Below are positions 17,072 through 26,572 of a stretch of 64,000 bases of DNA, one piece after another; the first letter of the stretch is position 1, and each line of letters begins with the position of its first letter. Source of the stretch: Anaeromyxobacter paludicola (GTDB lineage Bacteria; Myxococcota; Myxococcia; Myxococcales; Anaeromyxobacteraceae). A model generated the notes under the pieces. That model did not search any database. It worked only from the letters and a program-made list of their open reading frames with translations, and was not told where the DNA came from. A program made the position numbers and the translations under genes. Location: assembly GCF_023169965.1 (NCBI RefSeq), contig NZ_AP025592.1, positions 1,860,001 through 1,924,000 of the forward strand. Reading direction: 5' to 3'.

Positions 17072-20000
17072 ATGCCCGCGCTCGTCCTTCGCTCCCTCGC
17101 CGATCTGGCCAACGCCGTTGCGGCGCTCCCCGTCGCCGGCCCCCTGCCCGTCCGCACGGTCCTGGTCTCTTCGGAGCGCCAGGCCCACGCCCTGCGGCGA
17201 GCGCTGGTTGAGTCGGGGCGCGAGGGGGTGCTGGCCGGCACCCGCTTCACCTCGGCGGTCGCGCTGGCGGAGGAGGTGCTGCACGGCGCGGGCACCCGCT
17301 TCCAGCCGGGAGAGGATGGCCTGCGCGGCGCGCGGCTCCTCACCCTCTTCGACGACCCGCCCCCGCTCGAGTACTTCGACCCCGAGCTCCTGCGGAGCCG
17401 GCCGGGTTGGGACGAGGCCTTCGCGCGCACGCTCTCGGACCTAGAAGGCGCGGGGCTCCGGCCGGACACTTTGCCGGTGGACCGACCCCAGTGGCGGGAC
17501 GTGGCGGCCATATGGAGGCGGCTCGAGGAGACTGCGGGAACGAGCTTCACGGCGGCCCGCATCCTCGCCGAGGCCGCAGCGGTCCTGCGGCGTGGTGGCG
17601 CAGCGCCGGAAGGTCCCGCGCTCGCCGTGGTGACGGGGCACGAGCGGGCAGTCCACGGGGCCTTCCTGCGCGCGCTACCGGGCGCGGCCCTGGGGATCTG
17701 GGCGGTGCGGCCGCTGACCGACAGGTTCCTGCAGCGGGTGGAGGCGCTGTACGGCGAGCAGGCGCGGAGAGCGCTGGAGCTCTCACCCCCTTCCCCGGCT
17801 GGCGCGCCCTCCCACGAGCTCGACCTCCTCCAGCGCCACCTCTTCGGCTCCGCCGCGGACCTCGCCGACCCGTCGCGCCCCCGCAGTACGGGGCCGGACG
17901 GCACGGTGCACCTCGAGGAACACGCCGGGGTCGAGGCGGAGGTGGAGGCGGCGGTGGACTGGGTGGCGCGACAGGTGCTGGAGCACGGCACCGCACTGCA
18001 GGAGGTCGCCGTCCTCACGGCGCAGCCCGGACCTGTGACGGCACTCCTCGCCGCGCGCATCGCCCGGTTGCCCTTCCCGGGCGGACCGCTCCCGGTGTAC
18101 GTCGCGGGCGGCATCTCGACCACGGCCACTGCCGCCGGCGCGCGGCTCCTCGCGCTCCTGCAGGCGCTCGCAGGCTGGCTGCCGGCCGAGGCAGTCGCGG
18201 CGGTCCTGCCGTCACTCCGGGCCGAGCAGGATGGGAGCAATCACCTCTCGCACGCCGAGGCGATCCGGGTCGCCTTCGCGCTCGGCACCGCTGGAGGCAA
18301 CGCCGCCCACCCGCAGGGCGCGCTCGAGTGGCCGGTGCGCGCCGCGGCGCGGGAGGCGGAGCTCGAGACGGCGCTTGCGGCCGCGGAGGAGAACGCGCAA
18401 CGCGTCGGGGGACCAGCGGTCAGGGAGGTGCGGGAGATCCAGGCGCTCCTCGCCCTCGTCCGCGCGGCCCGTCCTGCCCTCGAGGCGCTCGGAGGACTGG
18501 CGCGGCTCGTCTACAAGGGCGCCCCGATCGGAGCGCTCCTCGACGCCCTCGAGACCTTCGCCGGCAACTTCCTGCTCGAGCCGGGCACCGGCCCCAAGGT
18601 CTCGCAGCTCCTCGCGGACTCGTTCGACGCCGCCCGCAGCGACCTCCTCGCGAAGACCCTCCGCGGCCCGGACGCGCTCCGGCTCATCGAGGACCGGCTC
18701 CGCGGACTCTCCCTCGCCCAGGGGCGCTTCGGCGCGCCGGCGGTCTTCGTGGGCACGGTTGCCGAGGCGGCCGGCCTCGAGTTCGCGGCGGTGCGCGTGG
18801 TCGGCCTCTGCGAGGGCGCCCTCCCCTCCGCCGTGCGCCAGGATCCGGTGCTCCCGGACGCGCTCCGCCACGGCGCGGCGCCGCTCTTGCCGCTCGCCGA
18901 AGACCGCGCCCTGGCGCAGCTGCACGGGCTCGCCCGGGTGGTGGCCGGCACGCGGAGCGCCCTCGCGCTCTCCGCTCCCCGCACCGGGCTCGACCGCGGC
19001 GAGCGCGAGCCGGCGTCGATCTTCGTCGAGGCGGGCGCGGCGCTGGCGCGCCCGAACGCCGCCACCGGAGCGCGCGGCGCGCTCGTGCCGGGCCTGAAGG
19101 CCCTCCGCCGCGACGCCTTCCGGCCCGCCCGCGCCGACGCGGCCGGCTTCCGCGAGGTCCATCCGGTCGTCGCCCGCGCCTGGCTCGAGCGCGCCGCGGC
19201 AGAGGGCGAGCTGCACCCCTCCTGGCGGGACGAGCCCGCCCTCGACCTCGGGCGGGTGGCCGCGCTCTCCGACCTGGAAGCGCCGCCCGGTCCGGCCGAT
19301 GGGCTCCTGGGCGAGAGCGGCGCGGCGCCGGTCATGCCGGGCCTCACCCCGGAGAAGCCCATCTCGGCCTCGGCGCTCGGCCAGCTCCTCGGCTGCCCCC
19401 GGCGCTTCCTCTACGGGCGCGTCCTCCACCTCGACGACCCTGCCGCCGCGCCCTCGATGAACGAGCTCGACGCGCTCACCTACGGCACCCTCTTCCACGG
19501 CGTGATGGAGGCCTTCTTCTGCGCCCACGGCGCGGCGTTCGCGGCGAGAGGGAAGAGCCTGGAGCGCTGGCAGGAGGTGGCGGGCGAGCTCGCCGACGCG
19601 CACCTCGACGCGCTCCTCTCCGAGGTGCCGCTCGCCGGCGAGGGTATCCGCGAAAAGGAGCGGAACCGGCTGCGGGACGACGTGCGCTCGTTCCTGGCCT
19701 ACGACCGGGAGGGCGCCCAGGGCCGCGCCTTCGTCGACGTGGAGCGCCCCTTCGGCTACGACGCGCCCCTGGCACTCCCGGCCGGCGAGCGCACGCTCTA
19801 CGTCCGCGGCTGCATCGACCGGCTCGACGTCCAGGATGGAGTCACCCTGCTCCGCGACCTCAAGACCGGCAAGCCGCACCCGCGCACCGGCGACGAGGCC
19901 GGGCCCACGGCGGTGCGCGACGTCCAGCTGGCGCTCTACGCGCTCGTGACGAAGCAGCTCGCGAGGAAGTGGGGCCTGCCTGGGAAGGTCCAGGCGGCCT

Positions 20001-20275
20001 ACGCCTACGCAGCCGACCGCGGCGAGCGGGAGCGCGCCTTCCGCGAGGACGTGAAGGCGCTCACCGACGCCGGCAAGGGGTGGCTGTCGCTCGCGGCCAA
20101 GCTGCTCGCCACGCGCACCTTCCCCGCCACCACCAACTCCAAAGGCTGCACCTTCTGCGGGTTCAAACCGCTCTGCGGCGGCGAGGCGCCGGAGCGCTCG
20201 GGCCGTATCCTGGGCCAGGCCAACGGGCCAGCGGCCGCCTTCTACGCGCTCGAGAACGGAACGGATCAGCCATGA
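17072..20275 (+). CDS. addB: AddB-like helicase-nuclease subunit
   Basis: The 1067-residue protein has the AddB layout: a degenerate N-terminal helicase-like region and a C-terminal RecB-type nuclease. The nuclease shows GCIDRLD, then RDLKTGK. The four iron-sulfur cysteines of AddB are at C775 (LGCPRRF), C1026, C1029 and C1035 (GCTFCGFKPLCGG). With AddA it would process double-strand breaks into 3' single strands for RecA loading and degrade foreign linear DNA. Its stop overlaps the addA start as ATGA. Confidence 0.85.
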   Translation: MPALVLRSLADLANAVAALPVAGPLPVRTVLVSSERQAHALRRALVESGREGVLAGTRFTSAVALAEEVLHGAGTRFQPGEDGLRGARLLTLFDDPPPLEYFDPELLRSRPGWDEAFARTLSDLEGAGLRPDTLPVDRPQWRDVAAIWRRLEETAGTSFTAARILAEAAAVLRRGGAAPEGPALAVVTGHERAVHGAFLRALPGAALGIWAVRPLTDRFLQRVEALYGEQARRALELSPPSPAGAPSHELDLLQRHLFGSAADLADPSRPRSTGPDGTVHLEEHAGVEAEVEAAVDWVARQVLEHGTALQEVAVLTAQPGPVTALLAARIARLPFPGGPLPVYVAGGISTTATAAGARLLALLQALAGWLPAEAVAAVLPSLRAEQDGSNHLSHAEAIRVAFALGTAGGNAAHPQGALEWPVRAAAREAELETALAAAEENAQRVGGPAVREVREIQALLALVRAARPALEALGGLARLVYKGAPIGALLDALETFAGNFLLEPGTGPKVSQLLADSFDAARSDLLAKTLRGPDALRLIEDRLRGLSLAQGRFGAPAVFVGTVAEAAGLEFAAVRVVGLCEGALPSAVRQDPVLPDALRHGAAPLLPLAEDRALAQLHGLARVVAGTRSALALSAPRTGLDRGEREPASIFVEAGAALARPNAATGARGALVPGLKALRRDAFRPARADAAGFREVHPVVARAWLERAAAEGELHPSWRDEPALDLGRVAALSDLEAPPGPADGLLGESGAAPVMPGLTPEKPISASALGQLLGCPRRFLYGRVLHLDDPAAAPSMNELDALTYGTLFHGVMEAFFCAHGAAFAARGKSLERWQEVAGELADAHLDALLSEVPLAGEGIREKERNRLRDDVRSFLAYDREGAQGRAFVDVERPFGYDAPLALPAGERTLYVRGCIDRLDVQDGVTLLRDLKTGKPHPRTGDEAGPTAVRDVQLALYALVTKQLARKWGLPGKVQAAYAYAADRGERERAFREDVKALTDAGKGWLSLAAKLLATRTFPATTNSKGCTFCGFKPLCGGEAPERSGRILGQANGPAAAFYALENGTDQP

Positions 20276-23200
20276 GCAGGAAGCTTCCCCCCGACCACGA
20301 GGCTCGCCGCCGCATCGTCGAGGAGCGCGCCAGGAACGTGCTCGTCGGCGCTGGCGCCGGCACCGGCAAGACCACCACCATCGTGGAGCGGCTGGCCGGG
20401 ATGGTCGCGCCCGCGGACGACGGGCCGGCGCTGCCGCTGGAGCGGATCGCCGCCATCACCTTCACCCGCAAGGCGGCCGGGGAGCTGCGGCTCCGGCTGC
20501 GCGAGGAGATCCTCACCCGGCTGGCGACGGCGGACCTCTCCGCCACCCGCCGCGAACGGCTCTCCCGCGCCGCCGCCGCGTTCGACACCGCAGCGGTGGG
20601 GACCATCCACTCCTTCGCCGATCGGCTGCTCCGGCTGCGGCCGGTCGAGGCTCGCCTCTCGCCCTCCTACTCGTTGGTGGAGGACGGCGACGCGCTGGTC
20701 GAGGAGACCTGCCGGGTCCTGCTGCACGCGGCGCAGGCGCGGACGCTGGCGCAGGAACTGGCGGGCCACGAGGCGCTCTGCGACGCCGCTCGCGCGGAGG
20801 AGGCCCAGGAGTCGATCCGGGCGGCGCTCGACGCCGGCCTGCCGGTGGACTCGAAGGAGTACGAGTTCGCCACCAAGAACGGCCTGTGGGCGCTCTTCGC
20901 GGGCTTCATCGCCCAGCGCGACGTCCCGCCGCCGGAAGCGCCGCCGGCGAAATTCCAGGCTGCCCGGATCCGCGCGCTGGTGGAGGAGTTCCAGGAATGG
21001 ACCCGCGGCGTCGGCGATGGCACGCCGGGCGGCAAGTGGCTCCGCCGGACCGCGAAGCGGCTCGACAAGCTCGACGTGGGGGCTGGCCCGGCGACGGTCC
21101 TCCACGAGCTGCAGTCGATCGAGCGCTCCGAGCCCGAGAAGATGCGGAAGACGGTCGAGTTCAAGGGCGACCCGGCGGCCTACCGAGCCTGGCAGGCCTG
21201 GGCCGGCGACACGACCCAGCACCCGGCGCGTGAGCGGCCGCTGCGCGACGACCTCGCCGCCCCGGCGCAGCGGTGGCTCGCCACCCGCCTCGTCCGCACC
21301 TTCCCGGCGGTGATCGCCGCCTACGAGAAGGTGAAGGCGCGCCACCGGGCGGTGGACCAGCTCGACCTCCTGCTCCGGCTGCGCGACCTCCTGCGCGACG
21401 ACCGGGCGGTCCGCACCGAGTACCAGGCGCTCTTCGACCACCTCTTCGTGGACGAGTTCCAGGACACCGACCCCTTGCAGGCGGAGATCGTCCTCTACCT
21501 CTGCGAGGACGGCGCCCGCGCCGCTGCCTGGCAGGAGGTGGCGGTGAAGCCGGGCAAGCTCACGCTGGTCGGCGACCCGAAGCAGTCGATCTACCGGTTC
21601 CGGCGCGCCGACATCGCGGTTTACGACGCGGTGCGCGAGCAGGTGAAGCGCGGGCCGTGCCTCGAGGAGGCGCTCTCCGCCAACTTCCGCAGCGAGCCCG
21701 CACTCATCTCCTTCTTCAACGACCGCTTCGACGAGGTACTGGGGAAGGCTGAGGCCGGAGAGCCGGTCTTCGATCCGGCCGCGGGAACCGTCAAGAACGA
21801 GCGGCTCCTGGCCGGGCTCGACGGGCACCCGGGACCCGTGGTGACGGTGCTCCCCTACCAGTCGGCGGACGGCAAGACGCAGTCGGACCGGGAGCAGGAA
21901 GGCCGCGCCCTGGCGGCGTGGCTGCGGTCGATGGTCGGCGAGGGCGAGGTGGAGATCACCGATCCCTCCACCGGTGCCCGGCGCCCCGCAGGCTACGGTG
22001 ACGTGGCGGTGCTGGCGCGCTCCACCTGGCACCTGGGGCTCCTCTTCGCGCCGCTCGACGAGCTCGGGGTCCCCTACTCCGCCCGCGGCGGCACGCTCTT
22101 CCTGGAAGACCCGCTCCACCGGCAGTTCCTGCTCGCGCTGCGCGCGCTCGCCGACCGGGACGACGGCGTGGCCGTGGCGGCGCTGCTCCGGCCGCCATTC
22201 TTCGCCCTCGACCTGGGCGACCTGGTGGCGCAGCGGGCGGCGGCGCCCGAAGCAGACGGCGACGAGCGGGTGACCCGGGCCCGCGCGGCGCAGGCGTTCG
22301 TGTCGGCGTTGCGGCGCGAGCGGCACGCGCGCCCCGCCGGCGACACCGCGCGCGACCTCCTGGAGCGGACCGCCTTCGGCCGGACGGCGGCGCTGGGGCC
22401 GAACGGGGCGCAGCGGCTGGAGCGGCTGAGGGAGCTCTGCCTGGAGCTGGAGCGGCTCTCCGCCGAGGAGGGGCTCGACTTCGACGCGGCCACCCTGCGG
22501 CTGCGCGAGTGGGCGGTGGAGCCGGTGGGCTTCGATCCACCGCGGCCGGTGGCGACCGAGGCGGTGCAGGTGATGAGCATCCACCAGGCGAAGGGGCTCG
22601 AGTTCCCGGTGGTGATCCTGTGGGACGGGCGCGACGAGCTGCAGCCCAAGAAGAAGGGCACCGCCCAGGCCTGGACGGTGGACCGCGAGGGCGAGAGCTG
22701 GGCACTCGGGCTCGACGGCCTGGACTGGGAGGAACCGGCCGACGCAGGCGTGCTCGAGCGCGAGCAGAAGTACCTCGACGCCGAGCGGAGGCGGCTCGTC
22801 TACGTGGCCGCGACCCGGGCGCGCGACCGGCTCCTGCTGCCGGTACCGGCGGCGAGCCCGCCCACGCGCGTGACGGCGTGCCTCGCCGCGGGCGAGGGGC
22901 CGCCGGAGGTGCTCGAGACCTTCGGGCCCGACGCGAAGCCAGCCTGGGCCAAGGCGGCGGTGCCGCCCACGCCGAAGAAGCAGCGCGCCGCGATGAAGCT
23001 GGCGCGCGAGGTGGAGGAGGCGTGGAGCAAGGCGGCCGCGGCCGCCGGGGAGCCCCGGCTCGCGCCGGCGGGAGTGTCCGCGGAGGCGCACGCGGCGTGG
23101 GAGCCGGCGAGCGCCGCGGAAGCTGACCCCGCTGCCGAGCCCGCGCCTCCCCGGAAGTACCGCCCCGGCCGCTTCGGCAACGTCTTCGGCGACACGGTGC

Positions 23201-23643
23201 ACCGGGCCATCGGCGTGGCTCTCCGTCAGCCGGCGCTCGCTCCCGGGGCGGCGGTGGAGCGTGCCCGTACCGAGACCGGTCTCGAAGAGCACCTCGATGA
23301 AGCGGCCGACGACGTGGAGCGCGCCCTCGCGGCGCTCACCGCGGCTGGCCTGCGCCGCCCGCCCGGCAACGACCTCCGGCTCGAGTACCCGGTCGCTGCC
23401 GCGGCCGGCAAGAAACTCCTCGCGGGTTACGTCGACCTGCTCTCGGCCGCGGACGGCGCGCTCGAGGTGATCGACTTCAAGACCGACCAGCCGCCCGAGG
23501 GCGACGTACAGGATAGCCACCCGGACTACGTGGCCCAGGTCCGGCGGTACGGTGAGATCCTGGCCCAACTCGGGCTCTCCCAGGGCCGGACGGTGCGCTG
23601 CGGCCTGCTCTTCACGGCGGACGGGGGGCTTAGATGGACGTGA
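20272..23643 (+). CDS. addA: AddA-like UvrD-family helicase-nuclease
   Basis: The 1123-residue protein begins with a superfamily 1A helicase: Walker A GAGAGTGKTT at 27-36, motif Ia AAITFTRKAAGELRLRL, FVDEFQDTDP near 393-402, GDPKQSIYRFR, the SIHQAKGLEFPVVIL block and VAATRARDRLLL. A C-terminal PD-(D/E)XK nuclease carries EVIDFKTDQ near 1066. It is the motor and nuclease partner of AddB. Its last bases overlap the start of an inserted nuclease-like gene. A second, diverged copy of its final codons lies at 24944-25018, showing that the 3' end has been rebuilt around an insertion. Confidence 0.88.
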   Translation: MSRKLPPDHEARRRIVEERARNVLVGAGAGTGKTTTIVERLAGMVAPADDGPALPLERIAAITFTRKAAGELRLRLREEILTRLATADLSATRRERLSRAAAAFDTAAVGTIHSFADRLLRLRPVEARLSPSYSLVEDGDALVEETCRVLLHAAQARTLAQELAGHEALCDAARAEEAQESIRAALDAGLPVDSKEYEFATKNGLWALFAGFIAQRDVPPPEAPPAKFQAARIRALVEEFQEWTRGVGDGTPGGKWLRRTAKRLDKLDVGAGPATVLHELQSIERSEPEKMRKTVEFKGDPAAYRAWQAWAGDTTQHPARERPLRDDLAAPAQRWLATRLVRTFPAVIAAYEKVKARHRAVDQLDLLLRLRDLLRDDRAVRTEYQALFDHLFVDEFQDTDPLQAEIVLYLCEDGARAAAWQEVAVKPGKLTLVGDPKQSIYRFRRADIAVYDAVREQVKRGPCLEEALSANFRSEPALISFFNDRFDEVLGKAEAGEPVFDPAAGTVKNERLLAGLDGHPGPVVTVLPYQSADGKTQSDREQEGRALAAWLRSMVGEGEVEITDPSTGARRPAGYGDVAVLARSTWHLGLLFAPLDELGVPYSARGGTLFLEDPLHRQFLLALRALADRDDGVAVAALLRPPFFALDLGDLVAQRAAAPEADGDERVTRARAAQAFVSALRRERHARPAGDTARDLLERTAFGRTAALGPNGAQRLERLRELCLELERLSAEEGLDFDAATLRLREWAVEPVGFDPPRPVATEAVQVMSIHQAKGLEFPVVILWDGRDELQPKKKGTAQAWTVDREGESWALGLDGLDWEEPADAGVLEREQKYLDAERRRLVYVAATRARDRLLLPVPAASPPTRVTACLAAGEGPPEVLETFGPDAKPAWAKAAVPPTPKKQRAAMKLAREVEEAWSKAAAAAGEPRLAPAGVSAEAHAAWEPASAAEADPAAEPAPPRKYRPGRFGNVFGDTVHRAIGVALRQPALAPGAAVERARTETGLEEHLDEAADDVERALAALTAAGLRRPPGNDLRLEYPVAAAAGKKLLAGYVDLLSAADGALEVIDFKTDQPPEGDVQDSHPDYVAQVRRYGEILAQLGLSQGRTVRCGLLFTADGGLRWT

Positions 23644-24452
23644 CGAAAGGGAACCCGACCTGGGCCTTTCTGCGGCGGTTCCGCGTTGAGACCGAGGCAT
23701 CGTGGCGATCCCTGCATCACTGGATCACTTCAGCGACGGCCGCTCTCGAGGACATTCAACGAGAGTTGGACGAGCTCGAGCGACGGTGGGCCGAGGCGCT
23801 TGCTCCGCTGGACGAAGTGTCCGCGATCGACTGGCGCAACTTCCGGCCTCTTCGCCTCGGTCGCGAGGAAGCCTGGAGCGACTGGCTCGCTCACCTGCTG
23901 GAGCAATCGGCGACCGGCGAGCTTGCACGATGTTTCTTGGGAACCGAGTTTGCGGTTGCCGATACCCGACGTCCCAACGTACTGCGCGAGGTTCGTACGG
24001 CGAACGGCGAACGGCGGGCCGATCTCGTCATCGAATGGAAGTCGGGTGAAGTCCTGCACATCGAGGTCAAGACCGGCGATCAGGATTTCGACAAGACCTT
24101 CGAGACGGCCGACCTGCTCAGCGCAAAGTACGGAAGCGGCCGAACATGGACTGATGCCATCTTGCTTCCACCCGAGGACGAGGGCCGCTGGCATCAGGCC
24201 GCAGAGAAAGTCGCAAACCCGCGCCAGATACGGACGTTGACCTGGCGCGGCGTTGCAGTGGGCGCACGGCGAGCGCTCCTAGAGAGTAAGGAGTCCACCT
24301 CCTGGCGCGCTTGGGCCCAGTCCTTCTGCGGCGCCGTCGAGCAGAGAATCTTGGGCTGTCAGCCGGCAGACTTTCGAGGGAGTCAGCACGGCCTCGCGCG
24401 GCGCGCGGCAGTTGTGTTGCAACTTGACCTGCTGAGGGAGGCTAGCAAGTGA
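23634..24452 (+). CDS. PD-(D/E)XK-like nuclease protein inserted at the addA 3' end
   Basis: Not a named family. Residues 78-90 (REEAWSDWLAHLL) with Glu79, then RADLVIE (Asp130), then LHIEVKTGD (Glu144, Lys146), form the pattern of a PD-(D/E)XK nuclease. The first 60 residues are helical and may be a coiled coil (LEDIQRELDELERRW). It begins inside addA with a ten-base overlap and its end overlaps the next gene by four bases, so both would be translated with addA. Codon use is less extremely GC-biased than in addA. A DNA-cleaving accessory role is inferred. Confidence 0.6.
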   Translation: MDVTKGNPTWAFLRRFRVETEASWRSLHHWITSATAALEDIQRELDELERRWAEALAPLDEVSAIDWRNFRPLRLGREEAWSDWLAHLLEQSATGELARCFLGTEFAVADTRRPNVLREVRTANGERRADLVIEWKSGEVLHIEVKTGDQDFDKTFETADLLSAKYGSGRTWTDAILLPPEDEGRWHQAAEKVANPRQIRTLTWRGVAVGARRALLESKESTSWRAWAQSFCGAVEQRILGCQPADFRGSQHGLARRAAVVLQLDLLREASK

Positions 24453-24931
24453 CTACGAACCGAGATTTCGTCAGCGAAGGCCTCACTGCCTATCCAGAGG
24501 CGAGACTTGCGGCAGCGACCTTCGAGATGGAGCTTCTGGAGCGAATCCGCCAATTTCTATCAACTTACAATTGGGGCCCTTTCACACCCGGAAGTCAGCG
24601 GTCCGAAGCCAGCGGCAACCTGAAGAATGGCTGGTGGATCTGCATGACACAGCCTTTGAAACTGGGCCGAGATGCCGCGATCATCGACGTTGGCTACTGG
24701 TGGAACGGTCCGGGAGCGCCCTACCCTGCGCTCATCTACTCGGCCTTCCACAAAGAGCCGGAGCAGCTCCTTGCGTTCCAGTATGACAACTCGGAACCGT
24801 CGGTGCGCAGCTTCTCCTGCTTCGACAAGACGTTCCTGACTTCACCGATGCCGAGCGACCTGGAACCGGGATCAATGCTGAGTGTCCAGGTCGGGAAGCT
24901 CATGGAAGTCTTGAAGAAGTCGCACCTTTGA
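24449..24931 (+). CDS. Hypothetical protein, 160 aa, partner of the preceding nuclease
   Basis: Unrecognised. It begins with GTG at 24449, overlapping the previous stop, so it is translationally coupled. It is a globular-looking protein with aromatic and proline-rich segments (TYNWGPFTPG, NGWWICMTQPL, VGYWWNGPG) and no membrane helix. Immunity or regulatory function for the upstream nuclease is possible but there is no direct evidence. Confidence 0.55.
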   Translation: MTTNRDFVSEGLTAYPEARLAAATFEMELLERIRQFLSTYNWGPFTPGSQRSEASGNLKNGWWICMTQPLKLGRDAAIIDVGYWWNGPGAPYPALIYSAFHKEPEQLLAFQYDNSEPSVRSFSCFDKTFLTSPMPSDLEPGSMLSVQVGKLMEVLKKSHL

Positions 24932-24943
24932 GCTCCAGGAGCA

Positions 24944-25018
24944 CTCGGGCTCGCGCGAGGCCGCACGGTTCGCTGCGGGCTCCTCTTCACCGCCGATGGC
25001 GGGATGCGCTGGGTCTGA
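24944..25018 (+). pseudogene. Second copy of the addA 3' end
   Basis: This 25-codon stretch reads LGLARGRTVRCGLLFTADGG followed by MRWV and stop. The true addA terminus reads LGLSQGRTVRCGLLFTADGG followed by LRWT and stop. The two copies differ mostly at silent positions. It has no start and is not a gene. It appears to be the displaced original terminus of addA, separated from the gene body by the two-gene insertion. Confidence 0.75.
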
Positions 25019-25044
25019 GCCGCCTGGCCCTGGTCACATGAAAC

Positions 25045-25079
25045 GAGGGCGGCGCGCCCCCGCAAGGCCGCGCGCCCTC
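25045..25079. terminator. GC-rich hairpin between convergent genes
   Basis: GAGGGCGGCGCG at 25045-25056 pairs, with one bulged G, with CGCGCGCCCTC at 25069-25079. It lies between the end of the addA block and the stop of the convergent VWA gene, the expected place for a bidirectional terminator. There is no clear T-run. Confidence 0.5.
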
Positions 25080-25092
25080 CCCCCTCCAACGC

Positions 25093-26532
25093 CTACCAGC
25101 GCTTCGACTTCTTCCGCGTGAGCGAGCCGCGCGACCGCTTGCCCGCGGCCGGCGCGCTCCCCGTCTTGCCGCTCGCCGCCTTCGCCTTCGGCGCGCCGAA
25201 CGACTCCGACATCACCTCCTGCGCGGAGGTGGTGGTCTCGAGGCCCGACTGACGCAGGACCGTGCAGGCGTCCTCGTCGAACATCCCCGCCACGCTCCGG
25301 CTCATGCCCTTGCGCATGCTGGCGCGGAAGGCGGTGCTCCCGGCGTAGGCGTCCTGGTCCTCGAGCCTGTCCATGATCATGCCGCAGGCGCGAGCCACCG
25401 CGTCGCGGCCGCGCCCCCGCAGCGAGCAGAGCAGCGTCCCGAGCACCTCCCGCGCGCCGGCGAAGTCGCCGCGCTGCGCGCGCTCCTCGGCCTCGATCTG
25501 CGCCCGGACGAGCTGCGCCAGCGCCACCAACTCGTCCACCGTCGGCGTGGCCGCGAGCTGCTCCTCCCCCGCCGCCACCCTGTCCACCTCCAGGGCGATC
25601 TCGAACCGCTCGCTCCGCGTCCGGCCGGAGTCGCCGTCCACCACCCGGTAGCTCCCCTCGACGAGCGCCACCGGGGTCCGCCCCGGCGCCGCTCGCTGGC
25701 CGAGCTGGAGGCCGAGGACGAGATGGCGCGCCTCCTCCGAGAGGAGGTCGGGCACGCTGATCTGGACCGCTCCCCCATCCACCTCGTGCGACTCCACGTC
25801 GGAGACCACGCTGGTGAGCCGCGTCCCCTCGGCTGGCCGGATCACGAGCTCGAGATCACGCGCGTAAGTCGAGAGGAGGCCGCCGAGCTCGCGCGCGAAG
25901 GCGGTGAGGGCATCCTCCGGGCTCTTCACGAAGGCGTAGTTGCCCTTCCCCTTGGTGGAGAGGTCGCGCAGGAGCTCCTGGTCCGCGTCCGCGCCGTACC
26001 CGAAGGCCGACACGGTCGCCTGGCCGAGGTTGCCTTCGAGCAGGTGGAGCAGGTCCGTCGACTTGGTCGCCACGCCGACGTTGGCGAGCCCGTCGGTGAA
26101 CATGATCACCCGCCGCACCATGCCAGGCGGCAGGGCGAGCTCGTTCGCGAGCCGGAGCCCCTCGAACAGGCCTCCCGCGAAGTTGGTCGAGCCCTGGGGC
26201 CCGAGCTGGCCGATGGCTGCCTGGAGCGGCGCCTTGGCGTCGGGGCTCATCGCCGCCGGGGCCGCCACCACCCGCACCTCGTCGGTGAAGGTGACCACGC
26301 CGCAGAAGTCGCCGGGCGCGAGGTGCTCGACGAGCTTCATCACCGACTGCTTGGCGTAGTGCAGCTTCTCCCCGGACATCGAGCCGGAGACATCGATCAC
26401 CGGAATGACGCAGACGGCGGGCCGGCGCGCCTGCCAGTCGATGGCGGGCGCCTCCAGCGTGACGGCGAGGTGGAGGTCCTGGGGCTGGTCGTGGCGGAGC
26501 TTCTCGTGGGTGAAGCGGGCGGTGGTCTTCAT
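25093..26532 (-). CDS. VWA-domain protein
   Basis: The 479-residue protein (start ATG 26532; a longer frame has no support) contains a von Willebrand A domain with the metal site DVSGSMSG (Asp47, Ser49, Ser51), a later TFTDEV and MFTDGLANVG. A beta-rich middle domain follows, then a basic Lys/Ser/Arg tail (RSRGSLTRKKSKRW). VWA proteins act through metal-dependent protein contacts and often work with AAA ATPases; a double-AAA ATPase lies at 29.1-31.2 kb on the same strand. There is no signal peptide, so it is probably cytoplasmic. Confidence 0.8.
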   Translation of the reverse strand: MKTTARFTHEKLRHDQPQDLHLAVTLEAPAIDWQARRPAVCVIPVIDVSGSMSGEKLHYAKQSVMKLVEHLAPGDFCGVVTFTDEVRVVAAPAAMSPDAKAPLQAAIGQLGPQGSTNFAGGLFEGLRLANELALPPGMVRRVIMFTDGLANVGVATKSTDLLHLLEGNLGQATVSAFGYGADADQELLRDLSTKGKGNYAFVKSPEDALTAFARELGGLLSTYARDLELVIRPAEGTRLTSVVSDVESHEVDGGAVQISVPDLLSEEARHLVLGLQLGQRAAPGRTPVALVEGSYRVVDGDSGRTRSERFEIALEVDRVAAGEEQLAATPTVDELVALAQLVRAQIEAEERAQRGDFAGAREVLGTLLCSLRGRGRDAVARACGMIMDRLEDQDAYAGSTAFRASMRKGMSRSVAGMFDEDACTVLRQSGLETTTSAQEVMSESFGAPKAKAASGKTGSAPAAGKRSRGSLTRKKSKRW

Positions 26533-26572
26533 GCGCTCTGGTCTACGCGTCGGACGGACACGCCCTGGCACT

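Noticed and set aside
17407-20271. A very long plus-strand open frame running through addB into addA
   Set aside because: Its upstream part is an Arg/Gly/Pro-rich shadow of addB in another frame. The real addA starts at 20272 with an ATGA overlap.
20266-23700. A 1144-codon minus-strand open frame opposite addA
   Set aside because: It is an antisense shadow caused by high GC third positions; addA has all helicase motifs and the antisense product has none.
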